The position numbers and the translations under genes are program-made. The notes beneath the pieces were generated by a model. The model worked only from the letters and a program-made list of their open reading frames with translations. It made no database searches and was not told where the DNA came from. Below are positions 1 to 8,460 of a stretch of 64,000 nt of DNA, in pieces; the stretch's first letter is position 1, and each line of letters begins with the position of its first letter. The stretch spans positions 33,684 to 97,683 of the forward strand of contig NZ_NWVL01000026.1 in the NCBI RefSeq assembly GCF_002382885.1. The letters are read 5' to 3'. This DNA is from Streptomyces sp. WZ.A104. GTDB lineage: Bacteria; Actinomycetota; Actinomycetes; Streptomycetales; Streptomycetaceae.

Positions 1-3000
1 ATGACGGTACAGCTGGTGGAGAAGGACAGCGAGCTGGACCGGCGGATTCTGCCGAAGGTCATCGCCTGCGCGTGCGCACTCGCGCAACAGCACTTTCCGC
101 TGCGGACGGGGGACGGCAGCGCCGGTACCGACCTACAGCGCGTGTCTTACCTGCTCACGGGGCAGTACGACGCGTGGACCGAGTATCCGCAGCTCTCGGG
201 CGACGAGCAGCGGCGGATCAGCCGCATGCTGCGCCAGCGCCCCAACCGGCTGAGTAACGAGGAGTCGCTGCGTACGGACGCGGAGCGGTTCCTGGCCACG
301 GGGGCGATCTGTGAGTACGTCCTGCAGGACGATGAGGTGCTCGCCGCCCGCCACGGCATGTTGCCCCAGGAGCTCGCCGACGTGCTGCTGGAGGAGATCG
401 ACCGGCTGCGTGCCGAGAACTCCGGTGCGCTGCCCGGCGCCGAGCCCGGCGACTACGTGACCACCCTGCGGGTGCCGATCGCCGGTCACGACTCCACGTG
501 GGCCGTTCAGGCCCACTACACGCTGGAGGAGCGGCATGCGGCACCGGAGGTCGAGCCTGTCAGGGTGCGCACCGCGCCGGCGGCCGGGCAGTTGACCCTC
601 AAGGTGAACGAGTTCCTCGCTCTCAACAGGGTGCTGGACCAGGAAGCCGGTGAGTCTTTCCGTACCGAGTCCCTTGAGCCGCTGTTTGCTCAGCTGCGCA
701 CCGGCGACGACGTCGAGCTCGGTGAACTGCTGCGAGTGGAGGCAGGGAATCTGCGGGTGCTCCAAGCCCCGACCGGGTTCGGCAAGAGCGTGCTGATGCG
801 CAGTCTGGGCTCCTGGGCCCATGAGGAGGGCGTCACGCTGGGGCTGGCCGTTCCCACCACCATGGCGGCGCTGAAGATGGCCTACGGCATCGAGAAGGAC
901 CTGCGCTCGCGCGGAGTTGAGCATCCCGAGCGACTGGTTGTGCCGCTGATGTCGCCGAACAGCATGATGGTCGCCCTGGATCAAGTGGCAGCGGAGTCGA
1001 GGGACCGGGCCTTCATCAAGTGGGCGGAGGACCGGCTCGGCTACGGCTGTGCCCTGCCGTCGCTGGCCACCGTCGACGACGAGGTCGATGCTTGGGTACC
1101 CGGTCATGAGGCATGCATGTCCCTGGTCCCGTATCGGCCCGTCGGTGTCCCGGAATCAGGCCGGGGCTCGAAGGCGCGGCGACTGGGGACCTGCGCCTGT
1201 CCGTTCCGTGCGGTGTGTGGGAAGTTCCGTCTGGCCCGGCAGGCTTGCACCGCGCAGATCATCGTCACCACGCACGCGAACTTTTACCAGGGGCATCTGC
1301 ACATCCCGGTCCAGGTCGACTCCGGGGCCATCGTCGAGCGGATGACGGTGGAGGAACTGATCCTGCGGCGCTGCCAGCTCACCGCCCTGGACGAAGTGGA
1401 CGCCTTCCAGTCATTCGTCCTGGGCCGGGCCGGCAGGGGACTCACTTTGGCCTGGGGTAACCGTCAGGACCAGCGTCCGCTACTGAGGCTCGACGGTGAG
1501 TTCATCCAGGCATTCGGGCGGGTGCGTCCGGCCCTGGACGAGAGTATGCGCAACACGCTGATGCGTACCCGCTGGCTCGCCGAGACCTACACCAGCCACC
1601 TCGCCCACGGTGCGCTCGGCCCCAGCGACCGCAAAGAGGTGAAGAAGAGGAGTCGCAGTCCCAAGAAGTCGGGGCGTCCGGCTCAGGAGCGACGGTGGAT
1701 CATTCCGCAGCGCTGGGACGGGTGGATCAGTACGCAGCTGCGTGCCCTGTTCGCCAACGACGACCAGCAGGTGACCACGCAAGAGCGCGGTTTCTCGCCG
1801 GATACGGCGGAGCGTGGTCTGTTCGCCGCCCTGTACGAGCGCAAGATCAAGATGACGGCGTTGCCCGAGCACCTGCATCCGTTCGCCGAGCTCCTGCGGG
1901 ATGTCATCGACCCTGACGCGGATGCCGGATCACTGTCCCACGTGCGCAAGCAGCTGGAGCAGCGGCTTGCCCCGTGGGTGCCCAATCAGCAGGTCCGGGC
2001 TGACGTGCTGGACCGGATGCTGCGCCGAGCCTTCCTCGAACCCCTGCGGCTGCTGCTGTACCGCTTCGTCCACAACGCACAGCAGCTCAAGCTGGCCGGC
2101 GTCGAGGCGGCACGGGACATCGCCGACGTGCTCGGGCCCTTCAGCGCGTGGCGGGCCATCCCGCATGGTCCGCAGGGACGGCTCATGTTCGCCTTCACCG
2201 AGGACGTCAGGACCGGGGTGCCGGAAGACACCCGGCTGAGCGTGGCGGCCTTCGGCGGGGACCCGCACACCTACGTCACCACCCTGGGCCAGATCACCGC
2301 CCTGGCACACAGCGGCCACAAGCGTGTCGTGCTGGGCCTGTCCGCCACCGCGTACGCGCCCGGTGCACACCGCCACCACGTGCACACCGTCCCCACCTGG
2401 TGGGTACCCGACGACGTCGATCACGGGGTGAGCATCGAGGCCGAGCTCTTCCCCGGCCTGGGCGAAGAGATGCTGAGGGTCTCTGGCATCACGGGCAAGG
2501 ACCGGATCGAGGCCACGCGTCTTCTGGGCCGACGCATGTGGCCCAGGCTGCGTGGCGAGCTGAAGGATCTCGGAGGTCTGAGCAAGCGCCGTGTTCAGGA
2601 CTCCATCCTGCTCGTCACCACTTCCTACGACAGCTGCCAGCACCTGCGCGACGGCCTGCTGGCCGCCGGAGCCGAACCCGGTCTCATCGCGGTTGCCGTC
2701 AGACCCCGTCCGGACGACGAACCCGTGGCCCGTCACGACGAGACCGGCGAACTGCTCTGGCACGAGATCCCCGGCGACCAGCTGGAATCGTTCACCCGTC
2801 TGCCCAAGGCCCGGATCCTGATCGCTCCGCTGGGCCGCGCCGAACGAGGACTGAACATCCTCGCGCCGCAGTCCAACAAGTCCGCGATCGGCTCCATCTG
2901 GCTCGCCATCCGCCCCGTCCCGCTGGTCGACGAACCCGACGAACTCCTCGCCCACGTCGGTGCCCGCGCCCTGGACGAGAAGGAGACCAGCAGTGAGCCC

Positions 3001-3363
3001 TGGACCGAACTCGAGCGGCGCCGCGCGGTGGCCGGCCACTACTTCGAAAAGCTGATCACCAGCGAACGCTACTTCCGCTCTCTGCCGCTCCGGGCCAAGA
3101 GAGCCATCGCAGCCGAGCTCATCATCAGCCTCATCCAGCTCGTCGGCCGCGCCCGGCGCGGAGGCACACCGGGCCGCATCAAACTCGTCGACGCCGCCTT
3201 CCTGGACACAAGCGGCAACTCCGACCTGCCCTACCTCATCCGCGAGCTGCGCACCCAGTGGGCCCGGAGCAACGAGTTGCCCCTCATGCGCCGCTACTAC
3301 GGCACCACCCTGAACGCCTTCTTCCGCTTCGCCGATCACCACATCCGGGAGACCACCCGATGA
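1..3363 (+). CDS. DinG/XPD-like helicase of a pPIWI-RE island
   Basis: A predicted superfamily-2 helicase of 1120 residues. The Walker A motif APTGFGKS is near residue 256, a DEVD Walker B near 464, SATA (motif III) near 780, and QLVGRARRGG (motif VI) near the C-terminus. Four cysteines between Walker A and B (398, 400, 406, 416) lie where DinG/XPD helicases carry an iron-sulphur cluster. The stop overlaps the ATG of the next gene (ATGA), so the two are probably translationally coupled. pPIWI-RE genes are known to sit in three-gene islands with a DinG-type helicase and a restriction-type endonuclease. The nuclease gene is not seen and may lie to the left. The window begins exactly at an ATG, so the true start could be upstream. 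The helicase class is clear; the island assignment depends on the neighbour. Confidence 0.8.
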   Translation: MTVQLVEKDSELDRRILPKVIACACALAQQHFPLRTGDGSAGTDLQRVSYLLTGQYDAWTEYPQLSGDEQRRISRMLRQRPNRLSNEESLRTDAERFLATGAICEYVLQDDEVLAARHGMLPQELADVLLEEIDRLRAENSGALPGAEPGDYVTTLRVPIAGHDSTWAVQAHYTLEERHAAPEVEPVRVRTAPAAGQLTLKVNEFLALNRVLDQEAGESFRTESLEPLFAQLRTGDDVELGELLRVEAGNLRVLQAPTGFGKSVLMRSLGSWAHEEGVTLGLAVPTTMAALKMAYGIEKDLRSRGVEHPERLVVPLMSPNSMMVALDQVAAESRDRAFIKWAEDRLGYGCALPSLATVDDEVDAWVPGHEACMSLVPYRPVGVPESGRGSKARRLGTCACPFRAVCGKFRLARQACTAQIIVTTHANFYQGHLHIPVQVDSGAIVERMTVEELILRRCQLTALDEVDAFQSFVLGRAGRGLTLAWGNRQDQRPLLRLDGEFIQAFGRVRPALDESMRNTLMRTRWLAETYTSHLAHGALGPSDRKEVKKRSRSPKKSGRPAQERRWIIPQRWDGWISTQLRALFANDDQQVTTQERGFSPDTAERGLFAALYERKIKMTALPEHLHPFAELLRDVIDPDADAGSLSHVRKQLEQRLAPWVPNQQVRADVLDRMLRRAFLEPLRLLLYRFVHNAQQLKLAGVEAARDIADVLGPFSAWRAIPHGPQGRLMFAFTEDVRTGVPEDTRLSVAAFGGDPHTYVTTLGQITALAHSGHKRVVLGLSATAYAPGAHRHHVHTVPTWWVPDDVDHGVSIEAELFPGLGEEMLRVSGITGKDRIEATRLLGRRMWPRLRGELKDLGGLSKRRVQDSILLVTTSYDSCQHLRDGLLAAGAEPGLIAVAVRPRPDDEPVARHDETGELLWHEIPGDQLESFTRLPKARILIAPLGRAERGLNILAPQSNKSAIGSIWLAIRPVPLVDEPDELLAHVGARALDEKETSSEPWTELERRRAVAGHYFEKLITSERYFRSLPLRAKRAIAAELIISLIQLVGRARRGGTPGRIKLVDAAFLDTSGNSDLPYLIRELRTQWARSNELPLMRRYYGTTLNAFFRFADHHIRETTR

Positions 3364-5942
3364 TCAGCACCCTGGCCTTCCTCTTCCCGTACAGCGGGCT
3401 CGGGAAGATCACGCTCTACCCCCTGAATCGCGAGTTCGGGGAGGCGTGGAGCTCCCTGCCCAGCTACGGCGACGCCAAGAACGGAAAGCCGCGCCGCCCT
3501 CCGTATGCCGGGCTGGCCGCCGCGCTCAGCGCGGTGTCGGGCCAGCCTGTCGTTCTCATGCCGCACAGCTACGAGCCCGTCGACGACGAATTCGCCCAGC
3601 CCGCCGTCGCCGTCACCACTCGGCCCTTCGACCCCTGGATCTTGTCCACTGCGGTCAGCGAGTGGGAGCGGTGCGTACGCAAGGGCGAGGACGCCAACAC
3701 GCTCGCCCCCCTGCTGGCTGCCGCCGAAGTCGAGCACCCCGATCTAGCCTCTTACGTCCGCGGGGCCGAGGACGGCACTCCGCACGCCCCGGGCTGGTTC
3801 TACCGGGTCGCGGCCTGGAACTTCGCGCAGCGCCTGGCCCGCACATCCCTGCCCGTCCCCGACGGCCCCAGGATGCGCCGAATCCGTTGGCGCATGGACA
3901 CCCAGGGCAGCCTCATCAGCTGGGACGACGTCACGAAGAGGACGACCCTGAAGCCCAAGCGCACCGGATACGCCCTGCACAAACTGGACTTCCGTGTCGT
4001 CACCCAGCCCGGCGAGCCTCTGTTCGCCCTCCACGTGCTGCCCACGTTCAGCCGCCTGGCCACCCACTGGGCCAGCACCCGCACCGCCTTCATCGAGCAC
4101 GGCACAAACAAGAACACGCTGTTGCGGATGCCGATCGGCCACACCAAGAACAACGACGGCGAGTGGGTGCCCTACGCCCGCAACTACGCCGCCGAAGTCC
4201 TCGACGCCTGCGGCATGGACTTCACCGCCTGGCCCACCAACGACGATCTCGCCGCGCTCCGAGGCCAGATGCGCGCTCTCGTTCCGGGTCCCGTGCCGCA
4301 CGTCCTCGGCAAAGGTGTCGGAACCCGCTTCAACAAGATCCTCGCCGACCACATCAACGAGACTTTCAAGCGCCCCAAGATCATCCAAGTCGGCTTCGAA
4401 CCTACCCCCATCGAGCTGACCCGCCCGACCAAGGGCTCGGTCGCCCGCGCCGATCTCGACCACGCCCTCGCCGCCACCGGCAGCGAAGCCGTTCGCATCA
4501 TCGCCCTCTACAGCGACGGCACGACGCGCCGGAGGATGACCGAGGCCCTAGCCCCCTACACGAACACCCCCGACCAGCCACTGGACTGCAGCGACCACAC
4601 CGACCACCGCCTCAGCGAACGGCTCTTCGTCCGCTTCCACCGCCTGCCTGCCCTCGACCGCGCCGACCGCGTCGACTGGCACGACGAACTCGCCTTCCTG
4701 GACCAACTTGAGGACGGCACCCTGAACGGCGCCTGGGTCGAGACCATCTGGAACCCCAAGCCAACTAAACGCGAACGCGAAGCGGGTCAGCACCGCCACG
4801 ACCACAAACGCGACCTGCGCCGTGCCCTGTACGAGCGCGACATCGTCTCCCAGTTCTTGGCTCGCCAGACGACGCCCGAACCCGACGACGTGGCCGAGAC
4901 AGAAGCGGACGACGAGGCCGAACCTCCCAAGGACTACAAAGCGATCAACGCCCTGCGGGATCTCATGTTCCGGCTCGGCTGCGTGGACGATCGTCTCCGC
5001 CACGTCACCGACCTGGCCGACGAACCCATCCTGGTCGGTATCCACCTACGCCAGCAGCGCATCAGCAATCGCCGGTCCGGCGCCGCCGACCGCACGCAGA
5101 TGGTCGAAGTCCTCACAGCGCTCCACACCAGCAGGGATCCCGACCACCCGTGGCACATGGAGTCTTACGACCACAGCACCCATGACTGGCGGCCCCAAGC
5201 TGCAGCAGAAGCGGCCTTCGGCCGGGGCGCGATCGGCCGCGAGGGGCACGCGCGTCACGAAGAGGGCGCCTTGCTGGCGCGTCAGCACATCGATTCCGCC
5301 CTGAAGATCCTTCCCTCCGATCGCCCGTTGATCATCTTCGTGGACACGGAAGCCTGCCGCACCATCTGGCCCGGCCTCCAAAACGTCCGCTTCGGCAGGG
5401 GGCCTCTGCCGGGGGATGACCTGCGCACCCCCACACGGTCCGTCGCCGTGATCGCCGTCAACACCTCCTACGGCGAAGTGCCCACCCCGGTGGAGAACAC
5501 CGCCAGCCCGCGCAAGAGCCCCAAACGCCCGCCCAAGCCCCAAGACCGCCTCTACAAGCGCACGACCAGCACCGGCCTCACCAGCTGGTACATCGCCCAG
5601 GCATCCCGTACCTACGAGGGCTTCGGACAAGCCGGCAGCATCGGCGGCGTCTACACCCGCTTCACCCTTCCCAAGGACGACTGGGCCCTCCAGCGCAAGG
5701 ACTGGCACAGTTTCACAGCTACTCAGCTTGCCGTCCCCCACGCCGGAGGCCGGGACCCGCAACAACTCGCTGCTCTCGCAGCACAGTTGTGCCACCAGTC
5801 CCTGGCCTGGGATGCGCGTACCCGCCACCCGTTCCCGCTGCATGTCGCCGGCGCCATGGACCGCGCCCACCCCGAATTCCGCGGCCCCAGCATCGAGCCC
5901 AGCATCACCCCCGAGGCGGACGAAGCGCAGGACGACGTGTAG
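3360..5942 (+). CDS. pPIWI-RE family Argonaute/PIWI-like protein
   Basis: An 860-residue protein read as a prokaryotic PIWI of the RE type: an N-terminal module (formerly DUF3962), a MID-like centre and a C-terminal RNase H-fold PIWI domain. The strand IIFVDTEAC (about 658-666) resembles the first catalytic-core strand with its Asp. The end has the typical PIWI pattern: a segment around HAGGRDPQQ, a helix, then PFPLHVAGAMDRAHPEF. The family is thought to act in DNA-guided or RNA-guided defence against plasmids and phages. I chose the ATG at 3360 over longer upstream reading because it overlaps the helicase stop by four bases. No PAZ domain is apparent, as is normal for the family. Recognition rests on overall pattern and the helicase partner; profile matches to RNaseH_pPIWI_RE and MID_pPIWI_RE would settle it. 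Confidence 0.75.
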   Translation: MISTLAFLFPYSGLGKITLYPLNREFGEAWSSLPSYGDAKNGKPRRPPYAGLAAALSAVSGQPVVLMPHSYEPVDDEFAQPAVAVTTRPFDPWILSTAVSEWERCVRKGEDANTLAPLLAAAEVEHPDLASYVRGAEDGTPHAPGWFYRVAAWNFAQRLARTSLPVPDGPRMRRIRWRMDTQGSLISWDDVTKRTTLKPKRTGYALHKLDFRVVTQPGEPLFALHVLPTFSRLATHWASTRTAFIEHGTNKNTLLRMPIGHTKNNDGEWVPYARNYAAEVLDACGMDFTAWPTNDDLAALRGQMRALVPGPVPHVLGKGVGTRFNKILADHINETFKRPKIIQVGFEPTPIELTRPTKGSVARADLDHALAATGSEAVRIIALYSDGTTRRRMTEALAPYTNTPDQPLDCSDHTDHRLSERLFVRFHRLPALDRADRVDWHDELAFLDQLEDGTLNGAWVETIWNPKPTKREREAGQHRHDHKRDLRRALYERDIVSQFLARQTTPEPDDVAETEADDEAEPPKDYKAINALRDLMFRLGCVDDRLRHVTDLADEPILVGIHLRQQRISNRRSGAADRTQMVEVLTALHTSRDPDHPWHMESYDHSTHDWRPQAAAEAAFGRGAIGREGHARHEEGALLARQHIDSALKILPSDRPLIIFVDTEACRTIWPGLQNVRFGRGPLPGDDLRTPTRSVAVIAVNTSYGEVPTPVENTASPRKSPKRPPKPQDRLYKRTTSTGLTSWYIAQASRTYEGFGQAGSIGGVYTRFTLPKDDWALQRKDWHSFTATQLAVPHAGGRDPQQLAALAAQLCHQSLAWDARTRHPFPLHVAGAMDRAHPEFRGPSIEPSITPEADEAQDDV

Positions 5943-6087
5943 GGCGACAGGCAGTCAGCACGGGGCAGTCAGCCCTTGCGTCGACCGCGCGTGAGGGGGC
6001 TGCCGAGGCCCTTCGCCCTGCCTCCTCGGTCAGGGCAGCCCAGGGTCCCTGACGTGGTGGCGCTGTACCCCGGTGCGCGGGCAATCA

Positions 6088-6134
6088 CGCACGCCGAGGG
6101 GGCCGCCTGGTTGAGGCAGCTCCCTCGGCGTGCG
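6088..6134. terminator. Bidirectional hairpin terminator
   Basis: Perfect 13-bp inverted repeat (6088-6100 with 6122-6134, CGCACGCCGAGGG and its complement) between the convergent pPIWI-RE gene and the minus-strand gene ending at 6150. There is no T-run, as is common for Streptomyces hairpin terminators. Confidence 0.6.
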
Positions 6135-6149
6135 ACGTGCGTCATCGGG

Positions 6150-6572
6150 TCAGAAGTCGGCGAGGTGGTTGGCGAGGTGCAGCGCCTTGGCGGCCACGGA
6201 CAGGGCGGCGTGAAGACCGATGGTCTCCAGGAGCGTGGGATGGACGACGCGAGTCCAGTTACCGGGAAGGTCCGGCCATGTGGCCAGGGGGACGTCCGTC
6301 GAAGCCAGGCCCAGGCGGGCGACGACGTTCATCCCGCCCGAAGGGGTGGGTTCCCAGTGCAGCAGCACCGAGCCCGGACGAAGGTGATGGGGATCTCGCA
6401 CGAACACCCAGGTCGTTGGGATCGGCCTGGCGGCGGACTGAGGCACGGAGCGGACGAGAGCGCCGCGTACGTCGGGAGGCATGGGACGGTGGGCGACATC
6501 ACCGAGGAACAAGGGCGGATGCAGAGGGTTCTTCGCGTCCGTCGGGAACCGCGAGCGCGACCGGCGGTTCAC
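6150..6572 (-). CDS. Hypothetical protein of the element
   Basis: A 140-residue protein I do not recognise. It starts with GTG at 6572, which overlaps the stop of the upstream gene (GTGA), so it is probably translated by coupling. The N-terminus is basic and serine/arginine-rich. The middle holds a Trp-containing beta-rich stretch (TTWVFVRDPHHLRPGSVLLH), and the C-terminus a helix ending KALHLANHLADF. There are no membrane segments or catalytic motifs. It is the last gene of a long minus-strand accessory cluster and is closed off by the hairpin at 6088-6134. The coding call rests on coupling and codon pattern. Confidence 0.55.
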   Translation of the reverse strand: MNRRSRSRFPTDAKNPLHPPLFLGDVAHRPMPPDVRGALVRSVPQSAARPIPTTWVFVRDPHHLRPGSVLLHWEPTPSGGMNVVARLGLASTDVPLATWPDLPGNWTRVVHPTLLETIGLHAALSVAAKALHLANHLADF

Positions 6573-6793
6573 ACGTCGGCCCAGTCGAGCTGACAGCGGA
6601 CCGCGGGCGGCAGCACGCCCTCTTGACCGTTCTCGGCGAGGTAAACGGCGCCGTCCGGGCCGCTGACCTCAACGACGCGTCCGACGCGGTGGACCTGGGG
6701 CCAGTCCGGGTTGATGGCGAAGTACAAGGGGAGATCCGGGTCGACCGCCTGGAGCTGGCGGATCAGCTGACGAACGGTGATCTGATGGGGCAA
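6569..6793 (-). CDS. Small hypothetical protein, TTG start
   Basis: A 74-residue acidic protein beginning with the pattern QITVRQLIRQLQAVDPDLPL, which suggests a helix followed by beta strands. The start is TTG at 6793, chosen because an AGGAG ribosome-binding site lies six bases upstream and no ATG/GTG fits. Its stop overlaps the GTG of the next gene, so the two form a coupled pair. Short proteins of this shape are common in actinobacterial phages and integrative elements, where the sequence TVxxLIxxLxxxDPDxPV recurs. I assign no function. No transmembrane segment is visible. Confidence 0.6.
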   Translation of the reverse strand: MPHQITVRQLIRQLQAVDPDLPLYFAINPDWPQVHRVGRVVEVSGPDGAVYLAENGQEGVLPPAVRCQLDWADV

Positions 6794-6835
6794 GACGGTC
6801 TCCTGAGCTGGTTGAACGGGGTGGTCTGGCGTGGA

Positions 6836-7210
6836 TCAGACGCAGGGGCAGCCGCGGTTGGGGGAGGCGATGAGCGCGGCGAGGAATCCGGCCACGGCCT
6901 GGGCCGGGACACCGGGCCCGAAGGTCTCGCTCCAGGCCACCTTGTCGTCGGCGTCTTTGACGTGGATGTGCCAGAGCTCGCCGCGCGCGGCCTCCTTGGT
7001 CTCGGGAAGGAACCCGACGTACACCAGCTGATCGGGACTGGAGCAGTGGACGTTCGCGTACGGGTCGGAGGAGACGTCCCAGCCCTTGTGCCGGAGCAGC
7101 TCGACCACCGGGGTGGCGCAGTGGCAGTCGAGCAGCCATTTGCGGTCGCCGAGCGTGGCGTGAGGAGGGGCGACGGGGACCTGGACCGGTGTAGCGGCGA
7201 TGAGCGTCAT
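6836..7210 (-). CDS. Short DUF317-type protein
   Basis: A 124-residue protein with the core of DUF317, an actinobacterial domain of unknown function found mostly on mobile elements. Visible are GWDVSSDPYANVHCSSPD, then VGFLPE, LWHIHV, WSETFGPGVP and FLAALI. These align by eye with the two longer DUF317 proteins at 8457 and 9355. It has only one domain copy and lacks the C-terminal Arg-rich tail of its neighbours, ending NRGCPCV with two cysteines. The start is uncertain: ATG at 7210 has only a weak GAAGGG site about 11 bases upstream, and another in-frame ATG at 7264 would add 18 residues. Confidence 0.65.
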   Translation of the reverse strand: MTLIAATPVQVPVAPPHATLGDRKWLLDCHCATPVVELLRHKGWDVSSDPYANVHCSSPDQLVYVGFLPETKEAARGELWHIHVKDADDKVAWSETFGPGVPAQAVAGFLAALIASPNRGCPCV

Positions 7211-7365
7211 GAGGAGAAGACCCTTCGTTGACCTGGGGTTTTCGAAGCGGTCGTACGTTGACATGGTTGGCCGACAGGTCTCCAGTCCTGCCACGGGGAT
7301 GGGCGTCTGCCGTGGGCGAACTGGGTCGGGAGAGCGATCGTTGGTGAGCCCTGGAGGAATGCAGC

Positions 7366-7396
7366 GGTCGCCCCGGGAGCTGTTCCCGGGGCGACC
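7366..7396. promoter_or_regulatory. Strong hairpin upstream of a small ORF
   Basis: A perfect 13-bp stem (7366-7378 with 7384-7396, GGTCGCCCCGGGA and its complement) with a 5-base loop. It lies between the divergent DUF317 gene (start 7210) and the small plus-strand ORF at 7417, just before the ORF's ribosome-binding site. It could be a terminator, an operator or an RNA leader structure. Confidence 0.5.
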
Positions 7397-7416
7397 AGAG
7401 GAAGGAGAGGAGGGGC

Positions 7417-7581
7417 GTGCTGAACAGGACGATGCGTACGTACGACGAAGCCGTGGACGATGTGGTGGCGGCGTCCGTGGGGCGATCTCGTATGGCAGAC
7501 GGCAGGCGGATCGAGCTGAGCGTCGAGGAGCTCGCGCTGATGGTGCGAGGCGCGGAGGAAAGGCCCGGCCAGGAGAGTTGA
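7417..7581 (+). CDS. Small hypothetical protein, divergent
   Basis: A 54-residue ORF starting at GTG 7417, with a purine-rich GAAGGAGAGGAGG site just upstream. An alternative ATG at 7432 gives 49 residues. The product is acidic and helical with a central basic turn (VVAASVGRSRMADGRR) and ends in a helix, ELSVEELALMVRGAEER. It is the only plus-strand gene between 6 and 30 kb, it runs against the surrounding operon, and it is preceded by a strong hairpin. Such isolated opposite-strand ORFs in integrative elements are often small regulators or antitoxins, but nothing here identifies it. It ends 14 bases before the stop of the convergent gene at 7596. Confidence 0.5.
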   Translation: MLNRTMRTYDEAVDDVVAASVGRSRMADGRRIELSVEELALMVRGAEERPGQES

Positions 7582-7595
7582 AGGGCCGACGGGCA

Positions 7596-8460
7596 TTAAC
7601 GGCGACTCGTACGAGTCGCCGGGTTGGTGGGCACCACCCGGCTGGTGTTCTGGGCAACTGGCGGACCGTTCACCGTTTCTGTAGCTGAGTGGGCGCGGGC
7701 GGCTTCCGCTCGTGGTGTGGCTGATCGTGCCAGTGAGCGCGTGAGGCCGTCGGCGAGGTAGTTCTCGGGGTAGGCGTCGATCACCGAGCGGATGGCGTGG
7801 AGACGGGCCTGGCTGCCTGCGCGCGCGCTGAGCAACTTGGCGGAGGACGTACTGACCTGCGTGAGCTCGTAGAAGAGTGGGGCACGGTCCGGGCGGGTGA
7901 GGCGGTGAAGGCGCTGCTGATGGGCCGAAACGTCGCTGTCGTCGATGACGAGTGCTGTTCGTATCCTGAGTGCGGCGACCAGCGCGGGGTCCTGGACCTT
8001 TCCCTCGCGGAGAAAGTGGGTCAGCTCGTCCACGGGATGGCCCCAAGCGGCGTGGATCATGGCGTCGGCGGCAGCGAGATCGGATTCGTCGGTCACGGGT
8101 GGTGTCGACGGTCAAGTAATTCCCCAGTCGGGGCGTCACGTTCCCCAGACAGACGTTCGGGCTGAGTGGGTAGCGGGTGTCGGGCCGCCCGCCTGAAAAT
8201 TGTCCGGGACGCCGCAGCCGATCAAGGACGCCTGCGGCGCCGCTAACGCGGTGAGCTGCGCTCATCCTTGACAGTCCGCCGCGTCCCTCAAGATCAGGCT
8301 GGCTGTCGGGCGGCCCGGGGAAGAGCGGCGTCATCATGGGTATCGCGACGCAACGTCAGGATCCCCATGGGGAGTGTTTGACGTTTCGGCTGGGGAATTA
8401 CGTGACGTTCCACACGGGTGGCTCCTGGGCACGGAGATGGGGCTGAGATTTGTCGGTCAT
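7596..8460 (-). pseudogene. Accessory gene interrupted by a MITE near its start
   Basis: The body (7596-8096) encodes 166 residues of unknown function, helical, beginning TDESDLAAADAMIHAAWG. The original start is probably ATG 8460: it overlaps the stop of the upstream DUF317 gene (ATGA), and its reading frame (MTDKSQPHLRAQEPPV) joins exactly in frame to the body if the 8103-8414 insertion and one copy of the target repeat are removed. In the present sequence the reading from 8460 enters the insertion and meets TAA after 20 codons. A GTG at 8096, inside the retained target-repeat copy, could still start a shortened 166-residue protein. The C-terminus has the shared element tail (RAEAARAHS, 29 residues before the end, ending RTSRR). 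Confidence 0.75.
8103..8414. mobile_element. 312-bp MITE with IS21-like ends
   Basis: A non-coding insertion with 36-bp terminal inverted repeats matching at 28 positions, including a perfect 12-bp core GTAATTCCCCAG. The outermost bases are TG...CA. It is flanked by a perfect 7-bp direct repeat CGGGTGG (8096-8102 and 8415-8421), extendable to 9 bp (CACGGGTGG) depending on where the right end is drawn. A second copy of the end motif (CGTCACGTTCCCCAG) lies just inside the left end. Inside are nested palindromes (CGGGCCGCCCG near 8180 with its complement near 8310; TCAAGGA with TCCTTGA). TG/CA ends, repeated terminal motifs and a 4-8 bp duplication fit the IS21 family. There is no transposase, so mobilisation would be in trans. 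Confidence 0.8.

Noticed and set aside
8103..8414. A short transposase or gene within the insertion
   Set aside because: All frames are short and broken; the interior is palindromic and non-coding.
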